This document shows positions 11,035 through 23,128 of a DNA stretch of 64,000 nucleotides, piece by piece. The stretch's first letter is position 1, and each line of letters begins with the position of its first letter. The notes under the pieces were generated by a model. It did no database searches, was not told the DNA's origin, and saw only the letters and a list, made by a program, of their open reading frames with translations. The stretch comes from Dactylonectria macrodidyma. Its lineage: Eukaryota; Ascomycota; Sordariomycetes; Hypocreales; Nectriaceae. The position numbers were made by a program, and so were the translations under genes. The DNA is taken from assembly GCA_020744425.1 (NCBI GenBank), contig JAGMUV010000020.1, positions 620,001 to 684,000 of the forward strand, written 5' to 3'.

Positions 11035-13038
11035 ATGCACTTCTCATTGCTGTTTGTTACATCACTGATGCTGCTGAGTCAGCTGGTGTCTGCTAAGGAC
11101 GCCCTCGAGGAAATTTGTGACGATCTCCCTGGCATTGATGATTGCACAGGGACAGTGACAATCCCTGTGAAAGCCAAGTTGAAGTATTGCTCTAAGACGA
11201 TCACTTCTGTACGCAAAACGACAACTGTGTCAATATTATAAGATCATGGCTGACTCGGGTGGATATCAGGTTGATCCTTGCAAGACTAAAACGACGTTCA
11301 AGTATCCTTGCCCGACATGGAAGGAACCGCTCAAACTCTGTGATGGTTCGACTTGCGTGCCCGGTATGTACATTTTCTTGACAAGTCTACAGTCTATAAA
11401 GAAAACAAGCAGCAAAAGGCACATAATGTAAATCAAATCAAGCATTTATCTAATTCTTTCTTCAGGCACAGTCGAAAAATCAGTCGACGTCCCATGCGGA
11501 ATCACCATAGTGACGAAAAAGGTCTCACTCTGCCAGACTGTCCGTGACAGCTTGGGCAATACTGGGACCAACTTTATTAATAAGGCCGGTGCTATGTGCA
11601 ATTGTATCCCCAAAGTTCTCAACTTGATTAAAGCCGGGGTCTACCATACCATTTTTTCGGCTGGCGCCTCCTTGGATGTCGACTCTGAATTGGTTACTGA
11701 GATGATTCGGTTGCAAAATGTCAGTTTGTTTCTCGTCAACTACTATATCATCTATGACTGACACATATAGTGCGTTCTTGATGAGGACCTCGGTGTCTAC
11801 GATAACCGAGATGAAGTGTATGCCAACGAGCTCACGTCCAAGGACGGCTGGACCGTCCTTCGCGCAGCTGAGGTATGATCAAACGTCCTTCCACGCTCAA
11901 ACAAATAAGCGGCTTCTCACAACTAGACAGATTACTTTGGCCACCTACGCAGAGTTGGTCTTGGCTGTCTCCCCCTGCCTCACCGGTGTCGCTTGCAACC
12001 CGGCCGCGGTTGCCAGTTTCTTTATCAGATATGCCAAAGACTCGGCACTGACTCTGGGCTTGCAACTCGCAAAAATCCTCTACGGATGGAAAGACGTGTT
12101 CGGAAACATCAAGAACAAGGTCACGGCAATTAAAAATTCAGCGACAAGTCTAACGAAGCATCTCGCTTCCGTTCCTGGCAAAGTCCAGACAACCAAGAAG
12201 AACATTTGTCAGAAGAAGCGATGTACCGGTCCCGGAGTTTCCGCTTTTTTGAAGAAAGGTAAATACAGCCCAATCAGCCACGGAAATCCTCTGCACACAC
12301 ATTCGCTAACAATCTCTAGTTTCCAAAGCGCTTACCACAGCACAATCTCTTCAGAGCATCCGACAAGCAGCCGATGTTGCGGCGACAGCTGCCCCAGAGA
12401 TGATCAGCGTAGTGGACAAGACCATCGGAGTGGCGAAAAAAGTTCCAAGCTCAAGCTTTTTCACGGACCTCGTCAAAAGCGGCTCCTTTACGAAGGTCGA
12501 AGATATGCTGGAATCCTTCCAGATTGTCAAGGAGCTGCCCGAATCGGTTGCAGAACTTGAAGATATCATCGCTTCTGTTGTAGCACTTGTTTCCAATTAC
12601 GAAGCCCTCGGGAAAAATGCTTTGGCAGCTGTCGAAGATGTCGTTTCTTTCTCCTGGGATGCCTACGCAAAAGAGCTCAAGAAAGATTCTTCAGGCAAAT
12701 TGCGGAAGGGGTTGATTGGGATCCAGAAAACATTCCGAACGGAACTGCTTCAACCACTTCGCGACCTGAAGGCGGACATCAAGGACCTGAAAGATGTCTT
12801 GGCTACCTCTCCGATTAAGAAAGGTAGCTTCAAGTTCGATGTTGGTGTAGCCGACTACCAACGGTGGACCACTCTTTCGATGGACGCGCCATGCGCTAAG
12901 AAGGGCAAGTCGAACTTTGAGATCGGTGGATATAAGACCTCTTTTTCCTATCCCCAGTTTTATAGCTGCGAGTACGGGCCCAAGGACATCCCGTGGCCCA
13001 ACCATTATGTTCCATATATTAAGTTTAAACAGGCTTAG
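11035..13038 (+). CDS. secreted protein of unknown function (six exons, about 556 residues)
   Basis: I do not recognise the family. Exons 11035-11208, 11270-11363, 11466-11719, 11771-11872, 11931-12258 and 12320-13038 all join in phase. The N-terminus MHFSLLFVTSLMLLSQLVSA is a clear signal peptide. The first third is Cys-rich (CDDLPGIDDC, YPCPTWKEPLKLCDGSTC, VPCGITIVTKKVSLC, CNCIPK), suggesting a disulfide-bonded extracellular domain. The middle (about residues 270-430) is helical and Lys/Ala/Val-rich with heptad-like spacing (VSKALTTAQSLQSIRQAADV). The C-terminal part has Trp/Tyr/Pro-rich segments (YSCEYGPKDIPWPNHY). There is no transmembrane segment or GPI signal. Intact splice sites over five introns argue for a functional gene. 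It has no operon-like neighbours. It could be a cell-wall or effector-like secreted protein, but that is speculation. Confidence 0.7.
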
Positions 13039-14214
13039 GCAGGATGGAGACCGACATTCAGCTCGGTGGATATGAACTAATCACTTATAATTTGTGGCTG
13101 AATAGATTTGAAAACATTTTCCCTCTGATATATCTCTTTGATCCTGCTAAAAATTAGGTCGTTTTTCTCCCGAAAATAGCATTGTAATGCGGGCGCTAGC
13201 AGGGCCGTTGCTGAAGTTATATACAGATGTACGGTCTACTGCAACCGGTTATAGTGTCTGTAGCCCTGTCACAATCCCCGGCAGGGCTTAGCTCTCTATT
13301 AGCCTCCTTCCCTCGTTTGCTTAAAGGATTAGCTGAAGGTCCAGAGCAAATCGTCTTGAAGTCCTCGTGATGAAGAATAAGGGGGTTTTCGTGCCACAGA
13401 AAGGTCGTAGAACATCCGCGACGGCTGATACCGGTGCCGATGCACGGCTTGAGAACCTCATAACCAAAAGCGGGCTTGATGAATAAACGCTCATTCGCCA
13501 CCAAACCGCGATGAGCGACACGACAGCCAGTATTTACCGAGTGTCTTTAACACCAACCTCCAGATTCTTCACTCCGACATGTCCCTAATGGGCCTAACGT
13601 GTGCTGACGATACTGAAGGGACTGAATGCTCTCAACAACAAAAATCAAACTGCATTCGACTCGAACCGGTGGGATTACGCAACCCGGACCAGTCCATTCG
13701 TTTCTGAGGACAACCAAGGCAGCCAGCATGTTGACATTTCCATGCGCTCGCCTTACAGACGCTTTCTTAGCTCAAGAGGGGCGTTGAGGGCCATTCTCCT
13801 GTATTTGGATGGTTCGAGATGAGTAGTTGGTAAACTTGTTTAGGTTAAGTACCTGTTGGTGGCTATAGCGCACATTAATCCATGCAATCTGTATGGAGCT
13901 CCTATTTTGCAGATTTCAACAGTACCATATACTCCGCCGTTCATAGCTTGTGGGCTAGAGCAAAGCTAGCTAGTTCCAAGCCACTTGCCCCAGCCTCACA
14001 AGTTGTTCGCAGTCGCATTTTGAGGCGTGAGCCACACTGTGGCAGTGCGGCTGACTTCCGACAGTCAGCAAGTTGTCACCATTGGGGCAGACATACCATT
14101 GCTGCCTAATTGGCACTTTCAACCCAATCGAGCGGCGTTCCTCTAACTCTCGCATTTCTACCAATTTACAGCTACTTTATCAGAGGATGTCCTCCTCGAC
14201 CCCAAGTCATCAAG
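13039..14214. other. intergenic stretch
   Basis: About 1.2 kb between the secreted protein and the HET gene. Short frames at 13217-13521 (minus) and 13601-13822 (plus) show no recognisable product. Nothing else seen. Confidence 0.45.
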
Positions 14215-16413
14215 ATGCCAGGAACGAAACATAAACTTGAGCCGCATGATGCCAGAGCTGCCGGTTCTCAAAGCGAGCTTCGTAAACCCAGAATAGCAAG
14301 TCAATCACCTATTCAACAACGGCTAGATGTAGGAGCCGTAGAGGGAGCTACTGCGACCAACAATCGCCCTTTGATACAGACCCAATCTTCATCATTTCAA
14401 GGCAGTACGGAAGTTGGCAGACTCTGCCGTGATGGGGGAGCAGACAGACCACTCGACTCTCCCACTACGTCTCGTGTTCCTATCGGGGGCAAAACTCACC
14501 GCCACGCCAACAAATTCAATCGGTATATGGAGGCACGCAACAGTATGTCCATCTCAGAACCTAGATCAGTTGTTGAGTCATCAGAGCCCCAACCCAAGAG
14601 GATGAGGCACCGATCGTCTAGCCCACGGCCAAGATGCCTAGGAGACACAACCTTCCAATACCGGAACCTGGACTCCCGGAACAGCGAGATTCGCCTGCTT
14701 CGAATTCTACCCGATATCTCGACTAGGATCCAATGCCAGATTTTCCACACCTCTCTGAACGTACCGCACGATTACGTTGCGATTTCTTACTCATGGGGCG
14801 ATCCTCTTGACACCAGGCTCATATTATTAGATGGACACGAATTCCCTATCACAACGAGTCTGTGGCAAGTGTTATCGAGAATCAGATCCGTCTCCAGCGC
14901 TGTAATTGTATGGGCCGACGCTATATGCATTAATCAACTTGATCTCGAGGAACGGAGCTATCAGGTCGGCCTCATGACGATGCTATATGAACAAGCGTCA
15001 ATGGTAGCACTCTGGCTAGGGCCCGAGGAGAACAACAGCTATGCTGCGACCGAGCTGTTGTGCGAACTGGCAGAGTGCAACGGGTCAAGAACTGCGCTAG
15101 TGTCCATCATAAACGACCAGAAGCGAAGCCGCCACTGGCAAGCTCTCGTCGATCTGTTTGAGAGAGAATACTGGCGCAGGCTCTGGGTGGTTCAAGAGAT
15201 ATTCAACGCTCGAAAGGTGACCATCTTTTGCGGAAATTCAGTACACCCGTGGGAGGTATACCTCGAGGCGTCGAAACTTCTCCGAGCTTGCAAGGTGGAC
15301 CTGATGAGAGGCTTCCATCGCCAACACGGTCGACAGGCGCTGTCGAGGCGCGGGGTAACGCATGTGGACTGTTTGGTTGCTTTTGGGCCGAGCACACTCC
15401 AGTCGTTGCATTCTTTGCACGTAGATGGCAGGGCAGATCTCTTTAGCTGTCTTTTGCTGTGTGCCGACAAGTCGTGCCGTGACCCACGGGACAAGCTGTA
15501 TGCTCTGCTTGGAATTCTCTCCGAGAGCGACCGCTCGCAGTTTCGGGTTGACTATAAGCTCGACCCGCGAGACGTGTACACTGACATCGTCGACTATGTG
15601 ATAACGAAAACAGGAAGGCTGGATATCATTTGTTGCTCGTCGAATCCTGCTCTTGCCGAGAATATTCATATGCTCCCCACCTGGGTTCCAGACTGGTCGC
15701 ACATCTCTACTTGGAGGAGGCCGCTCAGTTGGATTCTGAACTGTAGGTTCAATGCTGCTAAAGAAACGGTAGCCTCTTCTTATCTCTTCAACCGACGAAG
15801 GAAACTATCCATCCTTGGCGTCGTCCTCGGAACAGCCGATTTCGTGGGGAACGGCATCGATAACGCTCCTAGCACTAGCGCCTACCTGTGGGCCTTTCTG
15901 CAATGGTACTGGGTCTTTCTAAGCCACAAAAGTCCAGCCAGCGATGATGATCATGCGGCTTTCTGTCGGACTGTGTCTTTGGACAGGTTCAAATACCCAA
16001 GCTGCACTACGGCGGACGTGATCGGACGAACGTACCAAGTTTTCATCCGATTGCTTCGTGACCGTTATGAGGCTTTCAAACCGGATGAGACGATGCAGCG
16101 GTATGCGCAGGCGACGCCCGAATTGTCTGTGGATGAGATCGCTCAGGCCATTGAGGACTACTTCAAGACTGCCATGAAGGGGCGCAAGTTTCTCATCACC
16201 ACTTCGGGCCACATGTGCCTTGCCTCGGATCACACAAGTGCAAGCGATATTATCTGCGTTGCTCTAGGATGCTCGACTCCTATTGTGCTGAGGAAACATG
16301 GTGTGGAATTTCAATTTGTAGGCGAATGCTATGTAGATGGATATATGGAGGGTTGTGCGCTTGATGAACAAAAGAGCGGATCTAGGGAGGAAAGGGAATT
16401 CGTTCTCATCTAG
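14215..16413 (+). CDS. HET-domain (heterokaryon incompatibility) protein
   Basis: A single-exon gene of 732 residues. HET proteins act in non-self recognition and programmed cell death after hyphal fusion between unlike strains. The N-terminal 180 residues are polar and probably disordered, with a basic patch PKRMRHRSSSPRPR. The HET domain (PF06985) follows at about residues 185-345: DYVAISYSWGD, then WADAICINQLDLEERSYQV, MYEQASMVALWLG and YWRRLWVVQEIFNARKV, all diagnostic blocks. The C-terminal half is the variable region seen in large HET proteins (DPRDKLYALLGI, LPTWVPDWS). The open frame extends upstream without an ATG, so the start is the first ATG (MPGTKHKLEPHD). No partner gene such as a NACHT or patatin gene lies next to it. 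Confidence 0.9.
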   Translation: MPGTKHKLEPHDARAAGSQSELRKPRIASQSPIQQRLDVGAVEGATATNNRPLIQTQSSSFQGSTEVGRLCRDGGADRPLDSPTTSRVPIGGKTHRHANKFNRYMEARNSMSISEPRSVVESSEPQPKRMRHRSSSPRPRCLGDTTFQYRNLDSRNSEIRLLRILPDISTRIQCQIFHTSLNVPHDYVAISYSWGDPLDTRLILLDGHEFPITTSLWQVLSRIRSVSSAVIVWADAICINQLDLEERSYQVGLMTMLYEQASMVALWLGPEENNSYAATELLCELAECNGSRTALVSIINDQKRSRHWQALVDLFEREYWRRLWVVQEIFNARKVTIFCGNSVHPWEVYLEASKLLRACKVDLMRGFHRQHGRQALSRRGVTHVDCLVAFGPSTLQSLHSLHVDGRADLFSCLLLCADKSCRDPRDKLYALLGILSESDRSQFRVDYKLDPRDVYTDIVDYVITKTGRLDIICCSSNPALAENIHMLPTWVPDWSHISTWRRPLSWILNCRFNAAKETVASSYLFNRRRKLSILGVVLGTADFVGNGIDNAPSTSAYLWAFLQWYWVFLSHKSPASDDDHAAFCRTVSLDRFKYPSCTTADVIGRTYQVFIRLLRDRYEAFKPDETMQRYAQATPELSVDEIAQAIEDYFKTAMKGRKFLITTSGHMCLASDHTSASDIICVALGCSTPIVLRKHGVEFQFVGECYVDGYMEGCALDEQKSGSREEREFVLI

Positions 16414-18262
16414 AGTCTAGTAGAGGCTCTGCACAATCGGGTCTCACTTTTTTTCCGATCCTAAAATTGGCTAGCCCTCTTCTACCCTAACACTGCTTGC
16501 AGGTATGCGGGGACAATGCGTTATCTATGCCCAGCATAATATATATCGTCATTTCCAAGGGTCTCGTCTGGGACCTCCAAGCTTGGGCTGAGTTGTTTAC
16601 GTCTCAGCCGTTTCGTCAGGGGGTTGCCGTTGTGGCGAATTTGGTTGACCTGGGAGAAGATCTACAACCTGATTTAGAGGTCATTGAGGAATGATCTATG
16701 GACAATGGCTTGGGCGACACGTACCCCTATGATAAGTTGGAATATCATATCAGCCGTATCTTGGATGCCCAGCTGTCTATGGGTTCTGACCTCTCATCAG
16801 TGTGCATGAGGTTGCACCCTGGATGCGACGATCACTTTGGCGCTCTGAACAGTCGCAGGAGGCCAAGTGGCCCCTTTGTCTGGACAATTTTAGACGCGAA
16901 GGATTTATTTCAGTGGTAGAATCGATGCAGGTACAGCGATCTGGCGGGAAATTACGCATTGCAGGCGTCGATCGACAGGTGGCATCGCATACCGCCATGC
17001 TATTAATTGACCAAGACACTGGCCCGCATTAGCGGCACGGCTTCAGCTTAGCAGGCATTCGACATTGCAACTTCAGCCACACCAGCTACAGGAGCTATGA
17101 TGTTTGATTGTGGCGGATATCAATTGTCTTCAATTATTGGTTGCTTTGCCTTGTTTTCCGACATCGTGGACTTGGCCGTCGAAAAGAGGCGCCCAGCTCG
17201 CCAACGTCGCAGCGTTACATCGCACATACTGGAGAGGGGTTACATTTGGACAACTCCATCACGTCATCGATTATTTTGCTTTTGCTCAACGACGTATTTG
17301 CATTGTTTGAATCGCCAGCAGCGGGAAATTGCACCGGATTCTCGGTCATGTCAATGCAATAATGTCTTGTCCTACGTCGGTTCCATAACACAGATCGCAT
17401 CTTACAGTTGGAGCACAGCAGACGATTTTCCCTTTGGCCCTCTGACAATCAGACCTCCTCAATAGCAGATCATAGTAGTTCCATATGACTGGTTTGGCAC
17501 TTAAGTAGCTTGCCCACTTAGTAAGACCCTACGGCTGCCTTCCAGGAGTTGAGTCCCCGTTAGACGACACGATGGATGTGCCGACCCGAAGCGCCGATGA
17601 CCCGTCCCCTGGAACGAAGGAATTTGCCACATGTTTTCCCCTTTGACCCCCAGTCAGCCCGTTTAGATCACAGAGGCCCAAAGGGTATAATCAGACAAAT
17701 ATTAGCTGAAGTGGCAAGATCAGCCCCTCCACTTCTATCCCTGCGACGCCGTTTTCTCGACTGTTTCCGCTATCATTGCATCGTCCAATTGGTTACGTAG
17801 TGAATTGAGGCATCCCAAGACGTTGCGGATCAGCATCTGCGTTCTATTTGCTCCGAAAAAGTGGGAGGAATTACCGGGCTACAGGGTTGATCACTACTCC
17901 GTCTGGGGAGGCCGCCTTAAAGTTGCCTGCCTATTCTGGGGGAGCCCAATGATACCATGCTTCGGGGACGAGACGGACTGGGTCTTTTGTTTGGAGATAT
18001 TGACAAGGTCTTTCATTAATGAGAATGACACTCAGTTGGCCTACGACGTCGGTGGCGTGTCTTCCAAGTGAATGCAAGCCAAGAGTGAAGGAAGATGACG
18101 ATGATTGCTATCGTTGTGGCCTTGATCCCAAGCCGCCATTCAACTAAGATTTTGTGTATAAATACAGCCCAATCCATCTCGATAGTTGCGAATTCTTTTG
18201 TATCATCATCAACCTCACAATCAAACACTCTTCCAAGTCTTTTCAAACATTCATCTTCCAAC
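16414..18262. other. gene-poor stretch with hydrophobin promoter at its right end
   Basis: About 1.85 kb. Frames at 16497-16919, 17097-17465 and 17576-18071 overlap in several registers and show no recognisable domain. A TATA-like TATAAATAC at 18157-18165 lies about 100 bp upstream of the hydrophobin ATG and is probably its core promoter. Confidence 0.45.
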
Positions 18263-18670
18263 ATGCAGTTCTCCATTGTTCTCGCCAGCCTTTGCGCCAG
18301 CCTCGCGGTGGCTGCTCCCACAGTTGAGAAGCGCCAGACTTACGACCCATGCTCTGGACTCTACGACACAGCTCAATGCTGTGCAACTGATGTCCTTGGA
18401 GTTGCGGACCTTGACTGCGGCAGCCGTAAGTCGACCCGACATTCGGCTGAGGCTCATCTGTGAGACTAACACTAATACAGCTCCATCCACCCCCACGGAT
18501 GCGGATGACTTCAGTGCCGTCTGCTCGGCCATCGGCCAGCGTGCACGATGCTGCGTGCTTCCTATTGTGAGTCCTCTTTGATAGCTGATAAATTATGATT
18601 GCGTCACTGACAACTGTAACAGCTTGACCAAGGAATCCTCTGCCAGACCCCTGCCGGTGTCGACGACTAA
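18263..18670 (+). CDS. class II hydrophobin
   Basis: A small secreted amphipathic protein that self-assembles at air-water interfaces and coats hyphae or spores. Exons 18263-18425, 18481-18566 and 18623-18670 give 98 residues. MQFSIVLASLCASLAVAAP is the signal peptide, followed by a probable Kex2-type site VEKR. The mature part has exactly eight cysteines in the hydrophobin order C-CC-C-C-CC-C: YDPC, QCCATD, LDC, VCSA, RCCVLP, ILC. The 11-residue spacing between CC and the next C and the short loops indicate class II. Two short introns interrupt the cysteine core, as is common in this family. It stands alone between gene-poor flanks. Confidence 0.93.
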
Positions 18671-19366
18671 GAGCTTGAAAGATTAGATCATTCGACCTCT
18701 AGACTTGACTCACCATGGTAGAGATCGTATCTCGAATCGTAATGCGAGGCGAGGGAGTTGGGCAGGGCCACGTGGGCTCATCAACGCTTGCAAACTAGCG
18801 TAGTGCGATGAGAGAGTATACATAGGCAGTCGCGTATGCAAATAGTACAATACTTATTGAATTGAATTTTTTTCTTATGCAAACCTCTTTGAACTTCTTG
18901 TTCTATCATCGAAAATCCGCCCCCGTTGAAGCAACGTAATTCTTGGGTGACATGTAGTTCTAGGGTAGGTTAGCCTTAGGACAGCTATGGAGGTCGAGGA
19001 ATTCCTCGGGGGTAACGCCTTGTTTACTAAGACTTTCATATCCTGCGCAACTTGATAGACTATACACCAAAACAAATCAAGAAACACACTTGAGTCTCAG
19101 TTCAAAACGCAGTCTCTTGTTTAGGCCGTCGTGTCTACCCGAGCCCTGCTTGGTCTTTGGTAATGGCGAAGTTATTCCACTAAATGTATTTGAAACATGC
19201 TGTGCTCACGTCAAACTCGACAGTCTCAACAATAGCATTCAAAAATATCCCCGTTAACCTGTCTCATTATTTATCGTAGCTTGGGCCTTTGCCATTCGGT
19301 ACTGGTTGCAACGGCTCAACTTCCGGCATTCACTAGACACTTCTATGCTTCGTATGTCAACCACGC
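18671..19366. other. intergenic stretch
   Basis: About 0.7 kb of 3' flank between two convergent genes. Only one short minus frame (18875-19087) without recognisable features. Confidence 0.45.
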
Positions 19367-20564
19367 CTAGAATATTCCAACGGCAAGTCCCAGAATTCCA
19401 AGGATGATTGCAATGGTGACTCCAATGTGTGTGGCCATCATGACATACCGAGCGCCACTTTTTAGTTGAAACCATTTCCCTAAGAGACCGCGTGGACTGG
19501 GGTCTTCCAGCTCTTCGAAAAGCTGAATAAGCCGGGTGCCGAAATAGCTATAAGTGACCTCTTCCTCGCCTTCCTTGCGATAGATGGCAGAATCATATTT
19601 CAAACAATCGGGATCGAACGATTCCTTGGACACCAAATTGCGGAGAATCTGGTTGGATTCTGAGTCAAAGGGAAAAAGAATCTGGCGCACTGAGTCGAGG
19701 GCTTCTAGAGGAATTTGTCGTGGAATGTTTCCCCTAAAAGTGAAAATCAACACATGCCTTTCAAGTAGGCATTTTTTCCTTCAGATCAGTCTTACGCTGA
19801 GATCGAGTGGTCAAAGGAATGAGGGCTGTGCAACGCTTGCGACGCCATCAAATTCTCCCTTAAAACGCTGGTGTAGTAGTAAATCTCCACAATGCCATTC
19901 GTGGCGTCTATCCTGAGATGGTTTCTCAGATCATCAGTCCCTTGGAACTTTAACCCTGCAACCTTTTCCTCAGTTTTCTGGCTGATATAGCCGACTTGAT
20001 GTCTCTGATCTTGCCCGAGTTGTCGCGCACACGCAGATTGCCCATGTTCGTCTGAGGGAAAGCACCCGATATAAACTCGGCAAAAGATTTGTCAGAGTGC
20101 CACTGCACTGGCTGGGTTCCGAGCTCTAGCAAACCGGAAGGCTGATTTTTGGCAAAGCAGTTGATCATGCACATGACCCGAACAACAAGGTTGATGGCGC
20201 GATGCTGGTCACTGATCGGACGTAGTTTCTCTCGTGCTGAGAAATATTCGCCTGTGAGATCAGAGCGCTTCATGTTAGGGTTGGCTCGCAGCAGATTAAC
20301 GATGTCAAGAAGGTCGTGGTGGCTAAGCGCAGGCGCGCTGGGGCGACGTAATTCTGGCAAATATGAGGATGTGATCTTCTTGTAGAAGTCGAAGAAGGTC
20401 TGTAATCGAGCCGAGAGTCTCCATGAGCATGTAGACTGTGCACAAGTCTCGCCATTGTGACATGACTCACATATCTTCCATTTCCAGGGCGCTTGAGGGA
20501 GCTTCTGGAGCTCGATGTCACTGGCGCTTTTGAGCGGGTATGGTGATTCTAGAGAGCCAATCAT
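19367..20564 (-). pseudogene. fungal family protein with single C-terminal membrane helix, frame broken
   Basis: It belongs to a widespread but uncharacterised fungal family: a long soluble N-terminal part and one C-terminal membrane segment. Exon 1 runs from the ATG at 20564 (MIGSLESPYPL) to 19796; a frame-keeping intron 19795-19734 joins exon 2 (19733-19367). The soluble part contains CESCHNGETCAQSTC, a possible metal-binding Cys/His knot, and the block FAEFISGAFPQTN. Exon 2 has PRQIPLEALDSVRQILFP and ends with the helix IGVTIAIILGILGLAVGIF. Near 19962-19959 the register shifts: SARKLRKR continues as AGLKFQGTDDLRNHL only with one extra base, and the unshifted frame stops at once. No intron explains this. 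It is either a recent null allele or a sequencing indel. The gene is divergent from the broken gene at 20893. Confidence 0.65.
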
Positions 20565-20892
20565 ACTAGGAGTCCGAGAATAATATATAGTTGATTTGTT
20601 CAAGAATAAGAATTTAGCGCGGGCAAGTCGCCGCCTCTATACCACGTAAGTATCAACCAATAGTTGGAGGCTTGCGCAACCTGATTCGCCCAGAAGTGTG
20701 GCAGTGCCACTGCCCAACCAGCTCCCAGGGCGATCTCGTGACCCTTATGTAACAGTGAGAGTAGAGAGGTGGTCTGCGGGATTTGTACGCTACGATACCA
20801 GAAGCACGAACACCCGAGGATGCAATATGCCTTGACTTTTATGTCAACATTTAGAAGTTACCGTACTACGTCCAATCGCCACATCCATTCAC

Positions 20893-22666
20893 ATGTTGAT
20901 GCTTCCGGCGCTTCGTGCCGCTGGCACTGTTATTGGCGGCAGTTTCATGTTCATAGGGCGATGGGCTTTGTCGAGCCCTCAAACGATTATCGACGAGCTA
21001 GACTCCAGCTATGTGGCCCAATCCTCGCCCGGCAACACGCCAGAGTCTGCGCGAAGTTCTAGCATAGGTTCCTGCTTTTTCAACGATAAGGCCCCTCCCG
21101 TGCCGTCAGGCTTCAGGTCACTTCCCAGCCTCACCGAGCTTGATATTGGTGTCGACGAGGCTACACTGTCCTGATTCAACCAAGTACACTCGCACCTCGA
21201 GAAGCCCCTGTTAGCGTATATATTCGCAGAGAAGTCCCAGGCCGGAAATACCGCCCCATCGCCATGCGGTTGATGGTGTTAGGACACTCAGAAGAGGAAG
21301 CCAAGGCGTGTATTGTCGTCTTGTGTCTAGACCAACACTTCAAGAGAATAAAAAGATTCTTTGACAAGACTTCCGTCAAGACCCTGTGTCGGCCCGAAGA
21401 CGATACCCAACCCGCATTCGATGTTTTTGTACTCGGTCAACCACCGCAAACGAAGCAAGCAGACAAAACCATCGCCGGCCTTCTTCCCATCGTCGAGAGG
21501 AATTGGCGACGTGCCAGTGGGACATACTGTGGATCTCCTATCATTTTCCGGCATCCATCTGGCGTTGAAAGATTGTGTACCTTCAGTGGGATGATACAAG
21601 TTGTTCAGATGAACGGAGATATCAAATTCTATGGTCTGACTATTGGCCAGGTCTTTTTTGACGAGTCAGAAGACGATCTGATCATAGGAACGGAGAAAGA
21701 TGAGCCGAGTGGTGACTTTGATTGGGAGATACAACTTTCAGACTCCGAAGGCGAGCATGGCTTCGATTGCGCTTACGAAGAGGGAGGTGATAGAAGTCAG
21801 GGATTGCCTATGATTGTTCACCACCAGCTAGTTCCTGGCCGGCCTTGTTCATCTGGGACAGCCCGCGAATCTTGGAAAATAGAATTCCTTTCCAAAATAC
21901 CTCTCAGCAGTCGCCGACGGAGATGGTCCTGGGCCAGATACTTTCCACGGCTGGACTGCCATCGAAATTCTCAGCTTTAAGCCGAATATCATTGGAAACA
22001 CAGGGCTTCTACGCGACAAGACTCAAAATAGCAGAGCATCCAAGTTCAAAACACTCCAAGCACCTACGTCACCTCTCATTCCGGGAAGAAAACAACCAGT
22101 CATTCTACTCAGTGGCTCTGAAGGTCTGAAGCAAGGGTATCTCTTGGGTCAGCCTTCGCGACTCCTACTGGCCCCTGGAATGGTATTCGTCGACACCATA
22201 ATCCTGAAGCTCAACGACGGTAAGCGTATGTGATCAATTAAAGTTCTTGTCTTTATTAGCTTTTCGAGTTTGTGGGCTAATAAGTGAACAGAAATTCGTA
22301 ATAGAAGACTCAGGATCATGGGTAGTCAATGAGAAACCCATTGAGGTGTATGGCTATGTTGTGACTGCCGATGCATTTCGTAGAGGCTACGTGCTTCCAC
22401 TTGTGGAAGAATTCCACCACATCAAAGACATACTCGAATGTCAATCTGTCAAATTGGCTAGCACAAGCAGCTACATCACAGAGATACGAAAGGAATTAAT
22501 ACTCAAAATCGAGGTGAGAAGGCGCGAGGCGTTCGAGTCAGCATGGAGTCTTCACCGACCCATAAGCTCAGCGTGCACGATCTACCTACTTGGAGTCGAT
22601 CTAACGCTCTTATACACTCACCCGAGCCTACTACTTTTTCACGGTGATAACAGTTGTATGTCTTAG
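20893..22666 (+). pseudogene. serine-peptidase-like fungal protein, multiply frame-broken
   Basis: This resembles a fungal family with a chymotrypsin-like C-terminal signature. Segment 1 (20893-21160) begins MLMLPALRAAGTVIGGSFM. At 21158-21161 the frame shifts by one base into GYTVLIQPSTLAPREAPVSVYIRREV and on through MRLMVLGHSEEEAKAC. Around 21880-21915 the register changes again, after which KYLSAVADGDGPGPDTFHGW and AIEILSFKPN are readable. A 40-nt intron (about 22221-22260) leads into AFRVCGLISEQKFVIEDSGSWVVNEKPIEVYGYVV. The EDSGSWVV block aligns with the catalytic-serine GDSGS motif of trypsin-fold enzymes, but with Glu replacing Gly. At least two indels that no intron explains argue for a decaying gene rather than a single read error. 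The function of the family is not known to me. Confidence 0.55.
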
Positions 22667-23128
22667 TTCTTATTTTATGCTTAATGTTGTAGCAACGCTA
22701 ATGCGGTGAACTTAGCTACCAGCATTGATGTCTATGGCATCACGTTGGCCTAATCCTATATTAAGAATCCTCTATATGATTTACTATTGCTTGGAGCTTC
22801 GGTATTGGTTGTATCATACTGTTTTTCTTATTGTTGGCTTTTTCTTTTGCTGTATTATCTTGATTCCCCCTCTGGGTGTGTGCGATCAAGGCCCTACACC
22901 TCTTTCGAGTAATGGGAATCCTTCAACGTCACAAAATACATGAAATTAGCTCTCCTCTCTTTCAAGACTTGGTCTACCGCGCTGTCCCCGATCAGCTGTA
23001 GAAAACTGGAGCCACTAGAACACATCGCATGCTCCCTTTAGCATTCGTCCCAAGTTAGGCGTCAACTCACCGCATAGAATGCTTTCAACACCCAGAAACC
23101 AACTGCTTTCGGCACAGGCGGTACGCCC

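Noticed and set aside
17097..17465. 122-residue frame in the gap before the hydrophobin
   Set aside because: Three overlapping registers of similar length and no recognisable features.
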